From: Sipunculus nudus | Lineage: Eukaryota; Annelida; Sipuncula; Golfingiida; Sipunculidae | DNA length: 64,000 bases | Direction: 5' to 3' | NCBI GenBank assembly: GCA_026874595.1 | Contig: CM049315.1 | Span: forward strand, 7,624,664-7,688,663 | Shown here: piece by piece, positions 48,593-61,145 of the stretch | How positions within the stretch are numbered: the first letter of the stretch is position 1 | Layout: every line of letters begins with the position of its first letter | Program-made: the position numbers and the translations under genes | Notes under the pieces: model-generated | The model's input: the letters and a program-made list of their open reading frames with translations, nothing else | What the model was told of the DNA's origin: nothing | The model's database searches: none

Positions 48593-48911
48593 TTAGTTTA
48601 AGTGTAATTTGGACAGAAAAATGATATAACTATTTTGAATCTTTTCTTGTTCTATATAATTTGTCAAACATTTTGCAAAAAAGTAATCAAGTCTACTTGA
48701 AATATAATAGGGTCTATTTCTGCTCCATGTATATTCTCTTTCATCAGGATGATAATGCCTCCAAATATCTCTCATATCGAACCATTACACCATTTCTTTG
48801 GCTCTAGATTGTTTATGGGTCATATTCTAACTTCCAAACTTATCCGTTTTGTTGTCCATAACTAAATTAAAATCGCCTCCCATGATACATTTATCATTTG
48901 ATATTACCTTA
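48593..48911 (-). pseudogene. LINE endonuclease remnant
   Basis: Contains MGGDFNLVMD (around 48860-48881), the Asp/Asn catalytic motif of exonuclease-endonuclease-phosphatase enzymes. Two stops follow, then MRDIWRHYHPDEREYTWSRN and SSRLDYFF, the conserved end of the domain. This enzyme nicks target DNA to prime reverse transcription. It is non-functional because of the internal stops. Confidence 0.85.
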
Positions 48912-51128
48912 TTTTTTTTCTTGGTCTTTTTTAGTTTGTGTGGCTAAAACTGGCTGTCCACCTTACAAACTGTATTAACGCTTTATCTTTTCATTTTTTT
49001 TTCTCAGATCCAAGTGTTACTTAGGTCTAGCACGGAGTATGAAAACTGACAATTTGATCAAAGTCTTGGCCTCAGGCTACACCAAGGTCTGTGCAAGATT
49101 CGATAAATATTTAAAAACTGGCCTCATTTACACACAGTTTCTTTGCAGTTTATTCTTGCATTAACGACCACGTTACCATGTTTACTGGTTCATTCCAGCT
49201 TAAGTAATTACGGTTTCATAAATTTTATCATGGGATGAGAACGGAAACAAAATGTAACGGTGTGCGTAAATGCAGTTATTACGGGCTGTGTTAAATGGAT
49301 CTCGCTTCTCTCTTCCAGTGTACACCCGATGCGCGATTTGCTCGTTACTCATTCGCAGAACCGCTTCAAAATTGTACGCCAGAATAACTGAAGACTGTAA
49401 ACGTAACACCGTGATATCTTATATCTTTATAAATCACTGTGTTCTTTCTTGGCGTCCTTCCTCTTTTGTAGTGTATATGCAAGCCTTATTTTATTCTGGT
49501 ATAGATTTATTCACGCTGACATAGATATATAATATAAAAATGGAGCGTATGGTGGTGCAAGGGCTACGGAAGTACAGGGATGAGGGCCGCCATATTTCTA
49601 CATAACAAACGCTTTTTTTTTTTTTTATAAAATTCAACTATTTCTTATATATAGTATTTATTCCATGATGTACCCGGAATTCCTTCAACTGGCTTTCATG
49701 TGGTCCTGCCTTTATTGGGATTGTCAGAATTTATCATTGCTACATTTACACAGAGAGTATAAAATAATTTTTACTAAGCATGCTTTGCAGATCTGGGCTT
49801 TAATTCTTGGACAAGTGCCTAGCGCTATTAATCTCAGTCACTTAAATCTTAGATAGTATGTTAGGTCAAATTGGTGGTTTTTCATAGTTCCGGCCGCGTA
49901 AGTAACAATAACACAGAAACGTCAATTATATAATGCAAATGTAAAGTATAACTATTTTTAATGAGGAACGTAATTTTGGTGCCTCATGCTTTTAGTGAGC
50001 CAGGACGCAGGACTTTGAACTTCTTGAATTATAATATAATACATTTAAAATACACCAATCAAGAGCGGACATATTTGCATTATTTTACAAACTGTTCTGT
50101 TGACAACATTGTTCAGACATTGAATTTCATCCTTCCGGTACGGTCACAGGTAAAGTAGAGTTTACCCGTCATTTTGACTGGCAGTTCGTGTTTTCATCCG
50201 AGTACTACTTTAATAATGTACATGTACTGGCGGGCCGAGCCGAGGGAGGCGTTTGTACGGTACTGACAGCACGCCAACATTGAGAGGTTTATCACATCAC
50301 TAGACTGTCGGTGTCTCTCATGATCATCATTCAGTCTGGCTTCATTTCACAACAGTGCGAATCTTGTGTTGAAAAGTTCATTATAGTAATTAATATACAC
50401 GCATGGATTCTCTCTGACTGTAATGGGGGTTCTTAATTTACAATTGGCTATAGTAGTTCATTGGAGATATCATAACAACAGGGTTCAGTTACTTGTTAGT
50501 CTCTCTCCCATTTTGAGTGGAATTCAACCTTTGGACAGTAGTAAAAATGGTAGCTAAATATTTTATTTGCTTAAATAGAGCCAGAAGTGGTTAAACAGGA
50601 CCGAGGAATGGGTATATAAAACTGGTTAGGTATTTTTGTTTAGTTATGGATAAAAAATGGAGATTGAATTTTGGAGATTGAATTTTGGAGATTGAATAAA
50701 GAAAGAAGAAAACATGTATATGATCTTGATGCTATTATTCTATCCCTACAAGGTACACAGGGCTCTTATTATAGGCCTACCGCACGTGATAAATCAAAGA
50801 CCCGTTTGTTCTTAATAAAATCTATTTTTTTTTCAGTTAGTCTTTCACGTATATACCAGGTTTAAGTGGCAACTGTTTGCAGACAAACTGATGGCTTAGT
50901 GACATTTGCCCGAACTTGTGTCACGTGAAATCAGTGTCACACTGACACCTGGCCATTAAACCTGTTCTCCTTTACATAACGCAGTCACGTGTCCGGATCA
51001 TAGTTTCGGTGCTAGTTCAACGGAAAGCAATTCTTCAGAAAAGATGCGATTGGCATAAGCTTCGTAAAACTGACTGCCACTGGATATCCGGCTTTCCAAA
51101 CATATCTATATCTATCTATCTGTCTATT

Positions 51129-51159
<31 letters not shown>

Positions 51160-52271
51160 TATGTGTGTGTATGTGTGTGGCTTTTTCAGCTCAGGCAACC
51201 AGGGTTCAGGGGAGGGCCGGTGCCGGGATGTATGGCATGTATGTTCGTTAAGTTAGTTTGATAATGGGTGACATTGTGCGATGCATATGATCTTAAAGGG
51301 GAGGGGGATGTTTCTCTGAGCCTCCCCCGATTATGAAATTTAGAAAAATGCTGGAGGTGAGCGAGGTGGCTCGGGAGAGCAGCCAGGCCATACACCAGCA
51401 AGGGCTAGTTTAGCCCATATATATATTTTTGAAGTGTTGAGTAAAAAAACCAGAAAGAAATGCTTAAATAACGGGGCGATTCAAGCTGTTGTGTGTAGAA
51501 TCGCGCGAGAACAGGCAAATTGGTTCGGTTTTGAATTGATCTTGATTCTCATTGCATACTTAATTTACCTATTCGTTCCAAATTTATATAATCTTCGGAT
51601 TCCACCAAGAACTGTCGAAGATATGGCCCAAACACACAAACGCAGACAAACACACGGCAGATGACATTATCCCTGCCACCTCATTTCTGGAGGTAATAAA
51701 AAAAAAACAATGTCGCATGGATACATTTCCTGAAACTTTTCGAATATGAAAGAATATTCCGATGAAAAAGTGTAAGTAAGACCATTTTATTTCTTTTTTT
51801 AAATAAGAAACATTCAATTATGTGAAAATATTATTCATACAATATATATGGAGTGTCTAAGGTAATACGTGTCGCATTCGAAGTAAGGGGGGGGGGGGCA
51901 TGGCAAGAGTGTTACCTTATTCCAGTCTAATAAGCTAGCTCTTACCACGAGAATAATCGTTACACATCCGGAAATGTTTAACCCTACTCTTCTGTGTTTA
52001 AATCGTTTAGATGCTACCAGGGTCCTGCTATTGTTCTTACGGGCATTACAGTGGAGCCACCTAGCATATGCATTGCTTTTTCTTATCCAATGAAAATGAA
52101 CATTACCCTGAGAGCACCAAAGGGACGTTATTTTGAATAAAAGAACTATTCAGTGGACCATTTGCATGATATATTTGCATAATATATTACCATAGTCACT
52201 TAACTGTTCACAAACCCAACTGAATCGCATACTTATCAGTTCCTATTGTTAATTGCTTCCAGCAAGAGTGT
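48912..52271. other. Intergenic sequence with minor repeats
   Basis: No gene supported. Noted: three copies of TTTTGGAGATTGAA at about 50655-50695; a (TA)n/(TG)n tract at 51130-51178; a GC-skewed patch at 51190-51400 (GGGGAGGGGGATG, CCTCCCCCG); and a G-run at 51888-51899. Confidence 0.35.
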
Positions 52272-52518
52272 ACGCGTTCACTGCCGTTTGTGTGTATGTG
52301 CGTGTGTTCACTGCCGTTTGTGTGTATGTGCGTGTGTTCACTGCCGTTTGTGTGTATGTGCGTGTGTTCACTGCCGTTTGTGTGTTTGTGCGTGTGTTCA
52401 CTGCCGTTTGTGTGTATGTGCGTGTGTACACTGCCGTTTGTGTGTATGTGCGTGTGTTCACTGCCGTGTGTGTGTATGTGCGTGTGTTCACTGCCGTTTG
52501 TGTGTATATGCGTGTGTG
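52272..52518. repeat. 30-bp minisatellite, about eight units
   Basis: Units of CTGCCGTTTGTGTGTATGTG plus CGTGTGTTCA. Open frames across it in several phases on both strands are artefacts of a unit divisible by three. Confidence 0.95.
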
Positions 52519-52589
52519 TTTGGTAACAAAAACACTCACGCAGTCATGGATGGAATCTTGAGAATGGGACAATGAAGATCGAATATATT

Positions 52590-52765
52590 TCAGTATGGAT
52601 CGGGCATATGATACGGATCCAGAAACGTCATCAAGGAATATGAACAAATGTATAGTCAATTACGCACGAATACACCTGGAAATATGGGCCGAACAAGTGA
52701 ATGAAAGCACTTTTTTGGAGCATCTTACAATAAGGATCCCTAATGGCTGAGGCTTACATTCCCTA
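52590..52765 (+). repeat. Diverged duplicated segment, copy 1
   Basis: Resembles 54843-55022 over about 175 bases, sharing CATCAAGGAATAT, ACAAATGTA, GAAAATAT/CGGGC and GGCTT.CATTCCCTAG. Roughly 70% alike by eye. Confidence 0.7.
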
Positions 52766-54383
52766 GAATACAGATTTCTAGTTAACCATTACATATCAAT
52801 CCATTTCGCACCATGGCTGGTGTATACAGTTATAAAACAACTATTTCATAAAGATATTAACTAACAAAGCAAAAAAATAACAACTAAATGTGTTTATATG
52901 AAACTGGTTAATATCTGGAGTACCCAGGGAAATGTAAAATTTAACGACATTATGAAGTATATATTATGCAGTGCATAGCCATCACAAGATGTATAGATTC
53001 AAAACTCGGTAGCATCAGTCAAATGTTCCCTGGTGCCTTTGTTCCCAAGACCTATGATGTGTTTGTCATAACAGCAAATGTGACAGGGTTTGTGTGGTTG
53101 TATTGGTGAGAGAAAACAAGACATATATGAACCTACACACGCGGAGGGTGTTCACAGAGGAGCAAATAAAAATCTAAATTCATGAATTCATGAATTCTGG
53201 AAAATAAAAAAAATATGTAAATATTGTTAAAATTCCTCCAATGTTTTTTTTTCGAAATTTGATGCGCTAATATAACGTTATTGCAAGATTAAAGACATAC
53301 AGCATTGTATATGCTCCTTATGTTGTCAAAATATATACATGAAAGCAAAAAAAGTGAAAGATCAGGCCGGGGAGTCGACAAAGCTGACTGCTGCATTTTT
53401 TTTAAACTTCTGTTTCCAATATCATTCACAGTTGAGTATTAAACAATGTATTCAACGATTATGGGTTAAAAAGAAAGAGTGCGTTATATTTTCAAAATAA
53501 TAGTTTATTTCATATGAAACTAAAGCATCTTTGCTTTATATTTCATAGTTGGCAGGATATTGAATGAAATATTAAATAAAGTAGTGTACTTTTCTCGGGG
53601 TTAGCCCCATGTTCTTACATACCTGTACTCCCCGATCATCTTGCAGCAGTGATTCCGGTAAAATATCTCGCATCCTAAGAATCCATTCATCATTGAAATA
53701 TTTGCAGCACTCACAAAACGACAGAATCGTATATTTGATTGGACCGTGGGTCAGTGCGACTGGGTGTAGTTATATTGCTTTTTGATTGGAGTGTTCCAAA
53801 CAAACGGCGATCATACATTATACTGTATCTTCATTTAGCCGCCTTCCCTTTCATGCGGGATGATCTACCCATACTCCTATATCTAATGATGATTAAAGTG
53901 ATTCAATTAAAACTTTATTATTCGGTTTACTGGTTGACAGGATAAATTTACATTCTGTAAATTTGTAAAAAAAAAAAATTTGAACATCGAAATCATTCTT
54001 TTTCTTTGGATGTACAGTAGACAAGAGGAGTAAAAAAATGTTTCTTATATATGGCACATGATCTGATACAGCATCCTAAAACGGGTATGTTGCCAGTTGA
54101 ATATTTCAAACATTTTTATTTTATAAATGTAAATAGAAACCAATGATATATTATATTATGAAAAATCACTTATTGATAATGATAGACAAGTGCACAGTCT
54201 TGAAATGGAAATTAATGGACTAGCATGTAGAGATTTGTGAAATCAGATCAAGAGAACCATGGGTTTGGTGTCAGGACTGTGTGCATAATGCGGGTAATTA
54301 AGTACTATTTTGGCTGCATTCCAACATAGGTTGGCACATTTACATCTGAAATTCGAATGCCATCACAGTAGCATCAATATATA
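52766..54383. other. AT-rich intergenic sequence
   Basis: Nothing recognisable was seen. Confidence 0.4.
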
Positions 54384-54464
54384 CTCGTTACATCTGTTCT
54401 TGGCAACTCCAGCTGCTCATTACTTATTTTTATAACAGGTCTTATTATACTTCCGCCAGTTAGA
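54384..54464 (+). repeat. 75-bp direct repeat, copy 1
   Basis: CGTTACATCTGTTCTTGGCAA followed by CCAGCTGCTCATTACTTATT and CTTCCGCCAGTTAG. Repeated at 54692-54770 with few differences. Confidence 0.9.
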
Positions 54465-54691
54465 AAGATGTATAATGTTTGACGTTTGGTAACTTGGTTT
54501 GTCTTTTTACACTTTTCACGTAATTTGAACAGGTCTTTTCGAATAAATTATAGTTCGGATAACACCAAAAATACGATCAGTTATGTTTTAAGCAATCTAG
54601 ATTAATATCATGTTTCTGTAATAAGAGAATTCCTTTCCATTGTGATAATCGGCAAATCCCTTTGATCTTGTGTCAGAGCCACTGTTATGGA

Positions 54692-54770
54692 TCGTTACAT
54701 CTGTTCTTGGCAAGTCCAGCTGCTCATTACTTATTTTATAACAGGTCTTATCATACTTCCGCCAGTTAGC
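54692..54770 (+). repeat. 75-bp direct repeat, copy 2
   Basis: Second copy of the 54384-54464 segment. The high similarity implies a recent local duplication. Confidence 0.9.
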
Positions 54771-54842
54771 AAGAACGAAATCTCATTAAATTTTTAGGGC
54801 ATTTCCGGAATGAGCCGATGAAAAATCGATTAGATTTGAGTG

Positions 54843-55022
54843 TCGATCATGAACATGATCCGATTCAGAAATGTCATCAAGGAATATTCACAAATGTAGA
54901 TTTACCTATGAACGAATGAATCTGAAAATACGGGCAGAATAAATGGATGCAAACACGGTTTTGGAAGCATTCGGCCAAAATAGGAACCCCCATATGGCGA
55001 AGGCTTGCATTCCCTAGCAGGG
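54843..55022 (+). repeat. Diverged duplicated segment, copy 2
   Basis: Counterpart of 52590-52765. A 126-codon frame crossing it (54947-55327) is not recognised and starts within the repeat. Confidence 0.7.
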
Positions 55023-55904
55023 TTCGTAATACTTTGAAATGTTCATCTTTCCAATGGATAGGTATAAATATAGTTTTGCCATTCCGCTGGAGAATTCGCC
55101 TTTCCGCTAAAGTTGCATCCTATCATCATATCAGACTTTCAATCAGTCACTTTTGTTTTGACATTTATGAGGAATATTTAGCCTGTGTTTTTATGGTGCA
55201 GCGTCCTAATGGCGGCACCCGGCAATCTTTTGTAAGGTACGCTGTGACCGAATATAGGCCCGAGGAGCTGGAGGTTCACAAGTTACCAAACTATTTGGTG
55301 TTTGTGTATTTTTTTTATTATTTGTAATGTGGAGAAAATCTGGGAGTTCACACTTCCATTGGATTGGTACGATATGAAAAATGCCTTTCTGTTTATGTGT
55401 TTGCCTGTCTGAGACAGGCGAAAAGGCGTTATTACGACCCGTGCTTAGAATGTAAATTTCTGTTTTTCTTGGCAAACATTTGGAATCATTTTTTTTTTTC
55501 GATTGGCGATAAAAAAACAGTGTCTCCATGTTTGAATGTGAGAGTTAACATAAGCAAAAAAAATCAAGAACAAATAAATTACTTATATTTAAATATCAGA
55601 AAATTTGTAACAGACATTAAAATGAGCTACTAACAGCTTATATTATGTAACCAACTTATACCCTTAAGAGCTCCAAGTACTCCATGAATGTCAGAACAAT
55701 GCATTGGTAAACTGACAAAAAATTCAAACGGCCTTCATGGTTATTCGACAATACATAAGCTGTTTCCGATAAATATAAAATTCTTCACCTTTATTACTTG
55801 AAGTCACCGTTATTTTGACGTTTTTAGTGAATGGCCACCCTAATATACACGGTAAATTATGATACAGCGCTGACTTACTACTATATGAGGGCCTGTTCCT
55901 TGTC
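55023..55904. other. Intergenic sequence
   Basis: Nothing firm. A GC-richer patch near 55200-55290 is open on both strands, but no family was recognised. Confidence 0.35.
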
Positions 55905-56062
55905 CCATAGGTAGACCAGCACGCTCCGGAGGGGCTTACCCAAGTAATGGAGGACTTGGCTGCCATATCTAGGAGAAAATTATCAGCGTGAAGCTAACAC
56001 AATTGACAACTCCGGCTTTGTGAAGGTGCTGCCCCACGACAGGCCGAGTCAGCTGGATTAAA
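55905..56062 (+). other. Possible decayed coding segment
   Basis: After CTGTTCCTTGTCCCATAG, one frame gives VDQHAPEGLTQVMEDLAAIS and a stop. One base out of register the next frame gives ANTIDNSGFVKVLPHDRPSQ and a stop. Both pieces have protein-like composition. On the other strand, CTCCTAG|ATATGGCAGCC...ACTTGG|GTAAGC looks like a mini-exon. Only one reading, or neither, can be right. Confidence 0.2.
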
Positions 56063-57809
56063 AAGACCTCCATGCACTTCTTTGCTGCTTGGCTTGAGCT
56101 CTACTTAGAGATAATACTCGGGTTTTAACAGCAGGAATTTTTCCCGCAATTTGATCAGATGCCTCTGAATTAGTTTAACACTTTGACGTCTGGGGCCGAT
56201 GTGTTTTGTTTCGCCAGCCATATTTATCGAGTAGCTTCATATCATGCTGTATATTAGTACAGGCGCTTCATTAACATAAAATTATTTTAACTGCGCAGCC
56301 TGACGTCATTTATTTATTACTTCTTACGTGATTATCATACAGTTATATGTCTAATAAATCATACAATATGTATTGATATTATTTCATTACGATCGTGTAA
56401 AGCCGCGTTATACCGGTCGTAAGGGATTCCTGACACGCCCTCTAAAATCCCCCATCTCAAACCACGCCCCCTCACCTGTTACCGTAGCTGAGCGGAAAAT
56501 GGGATAACTCCGAGAGTCAGCTTGAAAATTCAGTTAAAATCCAAATTAAATATCAGGTTCAAAATTATTTGTGACTAATATAATCTGACCAAAATTCTGT
56601 TTTGAAAAACAAGCGGTTTGCTTGGTATTACGTGAGAACTTTGTAACTATATTTAGTCAGACATTTTTAGACAATTACCAAATAAGACCCGATATGAACC
56701 ATACCATTCCAATTATTTTTACCTGATGAGTGCAACAACATGTTTCACACACACACACACACACCCTCACACTCACACACACACACATATATATATACAC
56801 ACACACCTTTCATTGCCTGTGTGACACCTTTCAAATATATTATAATTCAGAATATATATACAAGAAGTCTTTATAAAAGGCATCATGTTTCCAGTAAATG
56901 TGAATTGTAAAAAAAATTTAATTGCTAAAAGTGTGTGTGTACGTTTAGGGGAGTGGGAGAGGGAATAGGAGGGGGTATATACCCCCATGCCCCCTGTCTT
57001 GACTATATATATCAGGAGCAAATCTGTTGCCCGTGACAAATATTATGACCATTATTCGGATCAAAGGGCAGTTTTAAAACATCAGCCAACCCTCAGTAGT
57101 ACTGTGTGACAATGGGAAATTTGATATGGAATGTACCACATTTGAATTTAGGTGAAGGACAAAAATAAAGGACAGGTGCAAATCTCTCCCATATATGACT
57201 ATTTATCTGTCCCAAGACCTTTTTAGTAAATCAGCCATACTTGAAATCTAATGCAAGCACTGGAAGAAGAATAAAAAGAAAAGATAAAATAAATAACTAC
57301 CTGCAGTGCAGCTTACACTTAAATACCAGTAACAGTATCAACATGCCATTTAAAAAAACACAGTTAGAATCTTGAAGGATAAATTCAAGGTTTCCGTAGA
57401 GAAAAAAAAAAAATTAACTCCATTCACAATCATTCATATAGAATGGCTTTGAAATATGTATATGCCCCAAGGTCTTATGCTTATGATTCAGATTTTGTTA
57501 ATGAGTGAACAATGACTCTCGCTCAATAACGCAATAGTGATCTTCAATAGGACCTGTCCTGGCCGGTAAGCGTGTGACGTTTACACTTTCTTGACCTTAC
57601 AGTAATGATTTGTGGTTATTAACGAAGTAATATGGATATTGATTTTTTTTGTTCCATAACTCATTGAATATAGGTCATAGATAGTGACTTAATTTTTTGT
57701 TTCCACGGAGAATCAATCTTTACCAGTCAGCGTGTCAAGTTGTCAGTTACTGGGTTTTTTGGTTACGTTTTGTGCATGTTTCGATTCTGGTAGGTTTCAG
57801 GGGCGTATT
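56063..57809. other. Intergenic sequence with a (CA)n tract
   Basis: A compound CA/TA tract lies at 56743-56808. Nothing else was recognised. Confidence 0.4.
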
Positions 57810-58605
57810 TTTTATAGGTGCTCTTTTTATTGTGTGACACGGGCGTAACTCGTGTTGTTGTTGCACTTTATGTTTAATCCGTACTGGTTGTACTCTCGTT
57901 GTCATGCTGGCTGGGGGTTTTCACGCCTGGCCGAGGTCACGTGATGAGCCTGGTATGTAGAGATACACACAGCGCTGTTTTTCTAGAGAATTCCTGAAAC
58001 GCGTGTTTACTGTGTTGTGCAAGATCTTATAGACTGTTCGAGAAGTGGAAAATTCTCGGCTTTGGGTGTGAAAGTATATAAAGGAGCTGTGTTTAACCAG
58101 GGGGCAGAGAGAGCAGAGCAGATTCCAGCGGACGCAGAAGCGTGTGTCAGTTTCTAGGACCTTATCCGACGAATGCGCATTTATAGATTTTCTAAGACTT
58201 ACCCTGGATTTTATGCATTTAGACTTCAGTTTTCTTTCTGGATTGTTACAAGAGCTTTACACTGGACTGTCATTCTTCGAGAGTATGCATTTAAAGAACT
58301 TATCGTTGTGACGGTGTTGGTATCCAGGTACTGTGCACATACATTATTTTTCTGTGATTGTATTGACTTGTTGCTATACCGCTGTTTTACTGTGTAATTG
58401 TATTGATTTGGTGAATTGTATTGTTAGGGTTGTTTTAAAAATAAATTATAGTTATTTGTTAACAAAAAACCACTGACTTCTTTATTCATTCCCCTAGGCA
58501 TTTCACGCTGCCTAGTGTTACAGAATCTGATTATTTTTTTTATCTCCGTTACAGAAATTGTGTTCATCACGAATACGTGATCTGTTTATATTAAGTTCCG
58601 TAACA
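57810..58605 (+). mobile_element. Solo LTR of the Gmr1-like family
   Basis: Begins TTTTATAGGTGCTC (cognate of TGTTACAGGTGCCC) and ends GTTCCGTAACA. It shares long blocks with the LTRs at 2037 and 8180, such as CATTCCCCTAGGCATTTCAC and ATACGTGATCTGTT. It is clearly more diverged than those are from each other. It keeps a TATA box, TATATAAA at 58075-58082, and AATAAA near 58440. No internal element sequence follows, so it is probably a recombination product or an older insertion. Target duplication is unclear. Confidence 0.88.
58075..58082 (+). promoter_or_regulatory. TATA box of the solo LTR
   Basis: TATATAAA followed by GGAGCTGTG. The matching position in the 3' LTR (8448-8458) is mutated, and the region is deleted from the 5' LTR. 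Confidence 0.65.
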
Positions 58606-59988
58606 ATATTCATAGGGGACGCAAAGGGGCGCCCCCCCCTAAAATTCTGCTAACACTTATACCAGTCAACTACTGGCAATGATATGTTTGTTAACTCAAA
58701 TTTATTTTATATTCGATTATTTAAGTATACACACACACATAGATAAAATATGGCGTTGTCAGTAAATAAATATTTTCATGTTTCTCTGCACGGTTATGGT
58801 AATGTTATTCCCATATGGAAAAGAAAGAAGAAAAACAAGAAAGATCTTGTCTGTAATGTAAATATAGATATATATCTGATATAACAATGTATATTTATTA
58901 TCAGTTCTAAAGTTCTATTGACCTAAAGAGAAACTAGTTCTGTTGTATTTGTTGAAATATTGTGAAGAAAGAACAACTGCTTAGCAAGATATATTGTCTG
59001 TAATGTAAATGTAAAGAGTGTCAGACTTTGAAAATTTCTAAAATAAATTTAAACAGTAAAGGGATTATATACTTGCACATTTCTATCATGTTTTTTACCA
59101 TCTCTCTTTTCTATTTTGTTTGTATGCAGAAGTGAAGTCTCCAAACCCTATGATTGTTCTGTAACATGATGGTGGATGGCCAAAAACTGTTAAACAATCC
59201 ATGCAAGCTATTTGTACTTCCTCTAGACGCTTGCTATGCCTCATTTTTTAAATTTACCCTTGAATACACCAAGAGACTACATGAAAGCTTCGGGTTTCTT
59301 GATTCTGGGGTAATTAAAATCACCTCTAAATACCCAGCTACTGTCACTGGAGCTAGATGGCCAGGCTTTATGTCTGAAAGCTGAATTTTCAATAATAATA
59401 TAAATCTAAAAATGGTATGCAAATAACAGTCAATGAGTGTTTTTCACTTCTAATATTTCTTGTGTTTATGTATTTAAATTACCTTAGGTCAGACTATCTT
59501 TATTTCTTTTTAACTCCAACTGGCTATAGTTCGAACTTAATTGCTGCAAAAATAATTTATCTACGAAAACCTATATTACGGAATTCATTATCAGAAGCTC
59601 TACATGAAAAATAGATGTAGTAACCTTTGACAGATTCAGCGACATATAATAGTTCATCCATTTCAGTTCTTTTACCTGTTGCTGACCATCTTCTACTTAA
59701 AAACTACAATTAAGTTACAACACTACACTTATTGATGCATGTATTTTTCTGTTGTTCAAATAACGTATTACATATAGATTAGGGTCCCACGGTTAACAAA
59801 ATAAACAATTTGAACTGGATACCTAACAAAATTACATATAATAATCATAATATTTATGCACGAACTAACAATATTTGATATGTTTAGTAGGAGACAATTT
59901 AACAGCCACGCAGTGTATTCAATCATTTTAAATATGCTTTGTCATTGTCATATGTTTTGTGGAATATGAATATAATTTAAAAAAAATG

Positions 59989-59991
<3 letters not shown>
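58606..59991. other. AT-rich intergenic sequence
   Basis: No supported gene. The frame at 59154-59384 (about 74 codons from ATG 59160) has mixed composition but no recognisable family. Confidence 0.35.

Positions 59992-60059
<68 letters not shown>
59992..60059. repeat. (TA)n microsatellite
   Basis: An uninterrupted tract of about 68 bases, giving Ile-Tyr repeat frames that are not genes. Confidence 0.97.
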
Positions 60060-60060
<1 letters not shown>

Positions 60061-60345
60061 CACGTCTAAAAGACGCAAAACAGCCCCCTTTTCCGACTTT
60101 AGGGCTGCGCCCCCTCTCTTTCCAAATCCTGGATACGCCACTTGGTTTCGATACATACCTTGCAGATAATATTCTCTTTTTGGTTTCCATAGAGAACCTT
60201 TCAAGAAATGCAAGCATTTAAAGTTTGAACATTCAGGGCTTTACAGTTAAGACCTGTCCCCCGTAACGTGTTAACGGACAACCATGAGTAGAAAACACCA
60301 GCAGGGGCGGTCACAGTTGACTTTCTGTCAGCTGAGTTAAAATAT
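60060..60345. repeat. Dispersed-repeat fragments
   Basis: On the minus strand 60060-60150 reads GTGGCGTATCCAGGATTTGG and GAGAGGGGGCGCAG, a sequence type common at ends of invertebrate mobile elements. Near 60310-60340, GTCAGCTGAGTTAAAA parallels GTCAGCTGAGCTAAAA at 62185-62200. Confidence 0.4.
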
Positions 60346-60410
60346 ACAGGTGGTGCCATCAGTTTTCAGCAGCTGATTAATTTAAAATTAGTCATGATCA
60401 AAGAAGGTTT
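60346..60410 (+). repeat. Repeat cassette 1
   Basis: ACAGGTGGTGCCATCAG followed by CAGCAGCTGATTAA and GTCATGATCAAAGAAGG. Related to 61528-61592 and more weakly to 61824-61866. Confidence 0.55.
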
Positions 60411-60748
60411 CAGATCCTTAAAGCCTGCGTCACTTATCCGACAGCTTCCGGCCGAATTTGTAAAAATCGCCAGAAAGTCGCCGAATTCCAAGCCCGCAAG
60501 GAGGTCGAGCGTATTTGAGGCTTAAAATCTAACCTGTCACATATCGGACGGGGATCGGGCTGTGCCCATTGAACAATGGTGATAAAAAATCGCCCGGCGG
60601 CCGACAGTTAACAAAAGGTAGTCGGGCGAAGGCGGCCCGGCATAACGGCAGGCGCCGTCCGAGTTGCGGTCGATGGTCATTTGGTCTGCCGTTGGTCGCC
60701 AGACACCTGGGCAACATGACTCACGTCGTCCGATGTCCGCGCCTCGAG

Positions 60749-60757
60749 TATATATAA
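60749..60757 (+). promoter_or_regulatory. Candidate TATA box
   Basis: TATATATAA preceded by CGCCTCGAG. A start site about 30 bases downstream would give a leader of roughly 60 bases before the ATG at 60846. Confidence 0.45.
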
Positions 60758-60845
60758 GGCATTTAGAAGTTTGTCACAACATATTTCTTAAGTCTGAGAG
60801 AGTAAAGAGCACTGACAAGTTCCTAAGTAATAGTGGCTAGCTGAG

Positions 60846-61145
60846 ATGCTGCCAAAGAAGATTAAGGGAGCAAAGAAACCAGTTTATAAGACGAAGGTGG
60901 CACGAGAGCCTGAGTCCGCTTCATCTGAGCATGAACTGGAAGCTGAGTTGATAGGAGGAGCCCGGCCAGGGGCCGAAGTAGTTGCCCGACGGCAGCCCAA
61001 TACCAGTACGGAGCGCGCTCGCAGCACGTCCGACTTTGTACAAGTTGGGTCGGATACGGGAGGGGGTCGTTCGAGTATCGTAGGTAGCCCATGCGGCGGC
61101 CGCGCAGTTTTTTCGACCTCCGTCCAAATTTCAAAGCAAAATTGA
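60846..61145 (+). CDS. Hypothetical 99-residue basic protein
   Basis: An ATG-started frame following the TATA box. The N-terminus is strongly basic (LPKKIKGAKKPVYKTKV), like a nuclear or nucleic-acid-binding tail. An acidic stretch (ESASSEHELEAE) and a low-complexity Ser/Gly/Arg part follow. No folded domain or catalytic motif is seen. The position behind a TATA box inside a GC-rich block suggests a real transcript, or a truncated first ORF of a mobile element. GC-rich DNA has few stops, and other frames on both strands are also open here, so chance is a serious alternative. Confidence 0.3.
   Translation: MLPKKIKGAKKPVYKTKVAREPESASSEHELEAELIGGARPGAEVVARRQPNTSTERARSTSDFVQVGSDTGGGRSSIVGSPCGGRAVFSTSVQISKQN

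Larger units (their letters stand above)
46373..48911 (-). mobile_element. L1/Tx1-type LINE, decayed and internally deleted
   Basis: Minus-strand pieces in the order of an L1/Tx1 ORF2: apurinic-type endonuclease (48593-48911), RT start and RT end fused across a deletion (about 47600-47950), linker or thumb (46983-47560), and a C-terminal Cys-His domain (46373-46741). Stops and frameshifts occur throughout. The 5' part, including ORF1, is absent. All plus-strand frames across this interval are shadows. Confidence 0.85.

Noticed and set aside
52249-52659. Several overlapping frames of 78-136 codons
   Set aside because: All are held open by a 30-bp tandem repeat divisible by three.
59948-60217. 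Minus-strand frames with Ile-Tyr repeats
   Set aside because: Microsatellite artefact flanked by dispersed-repeat sequence.
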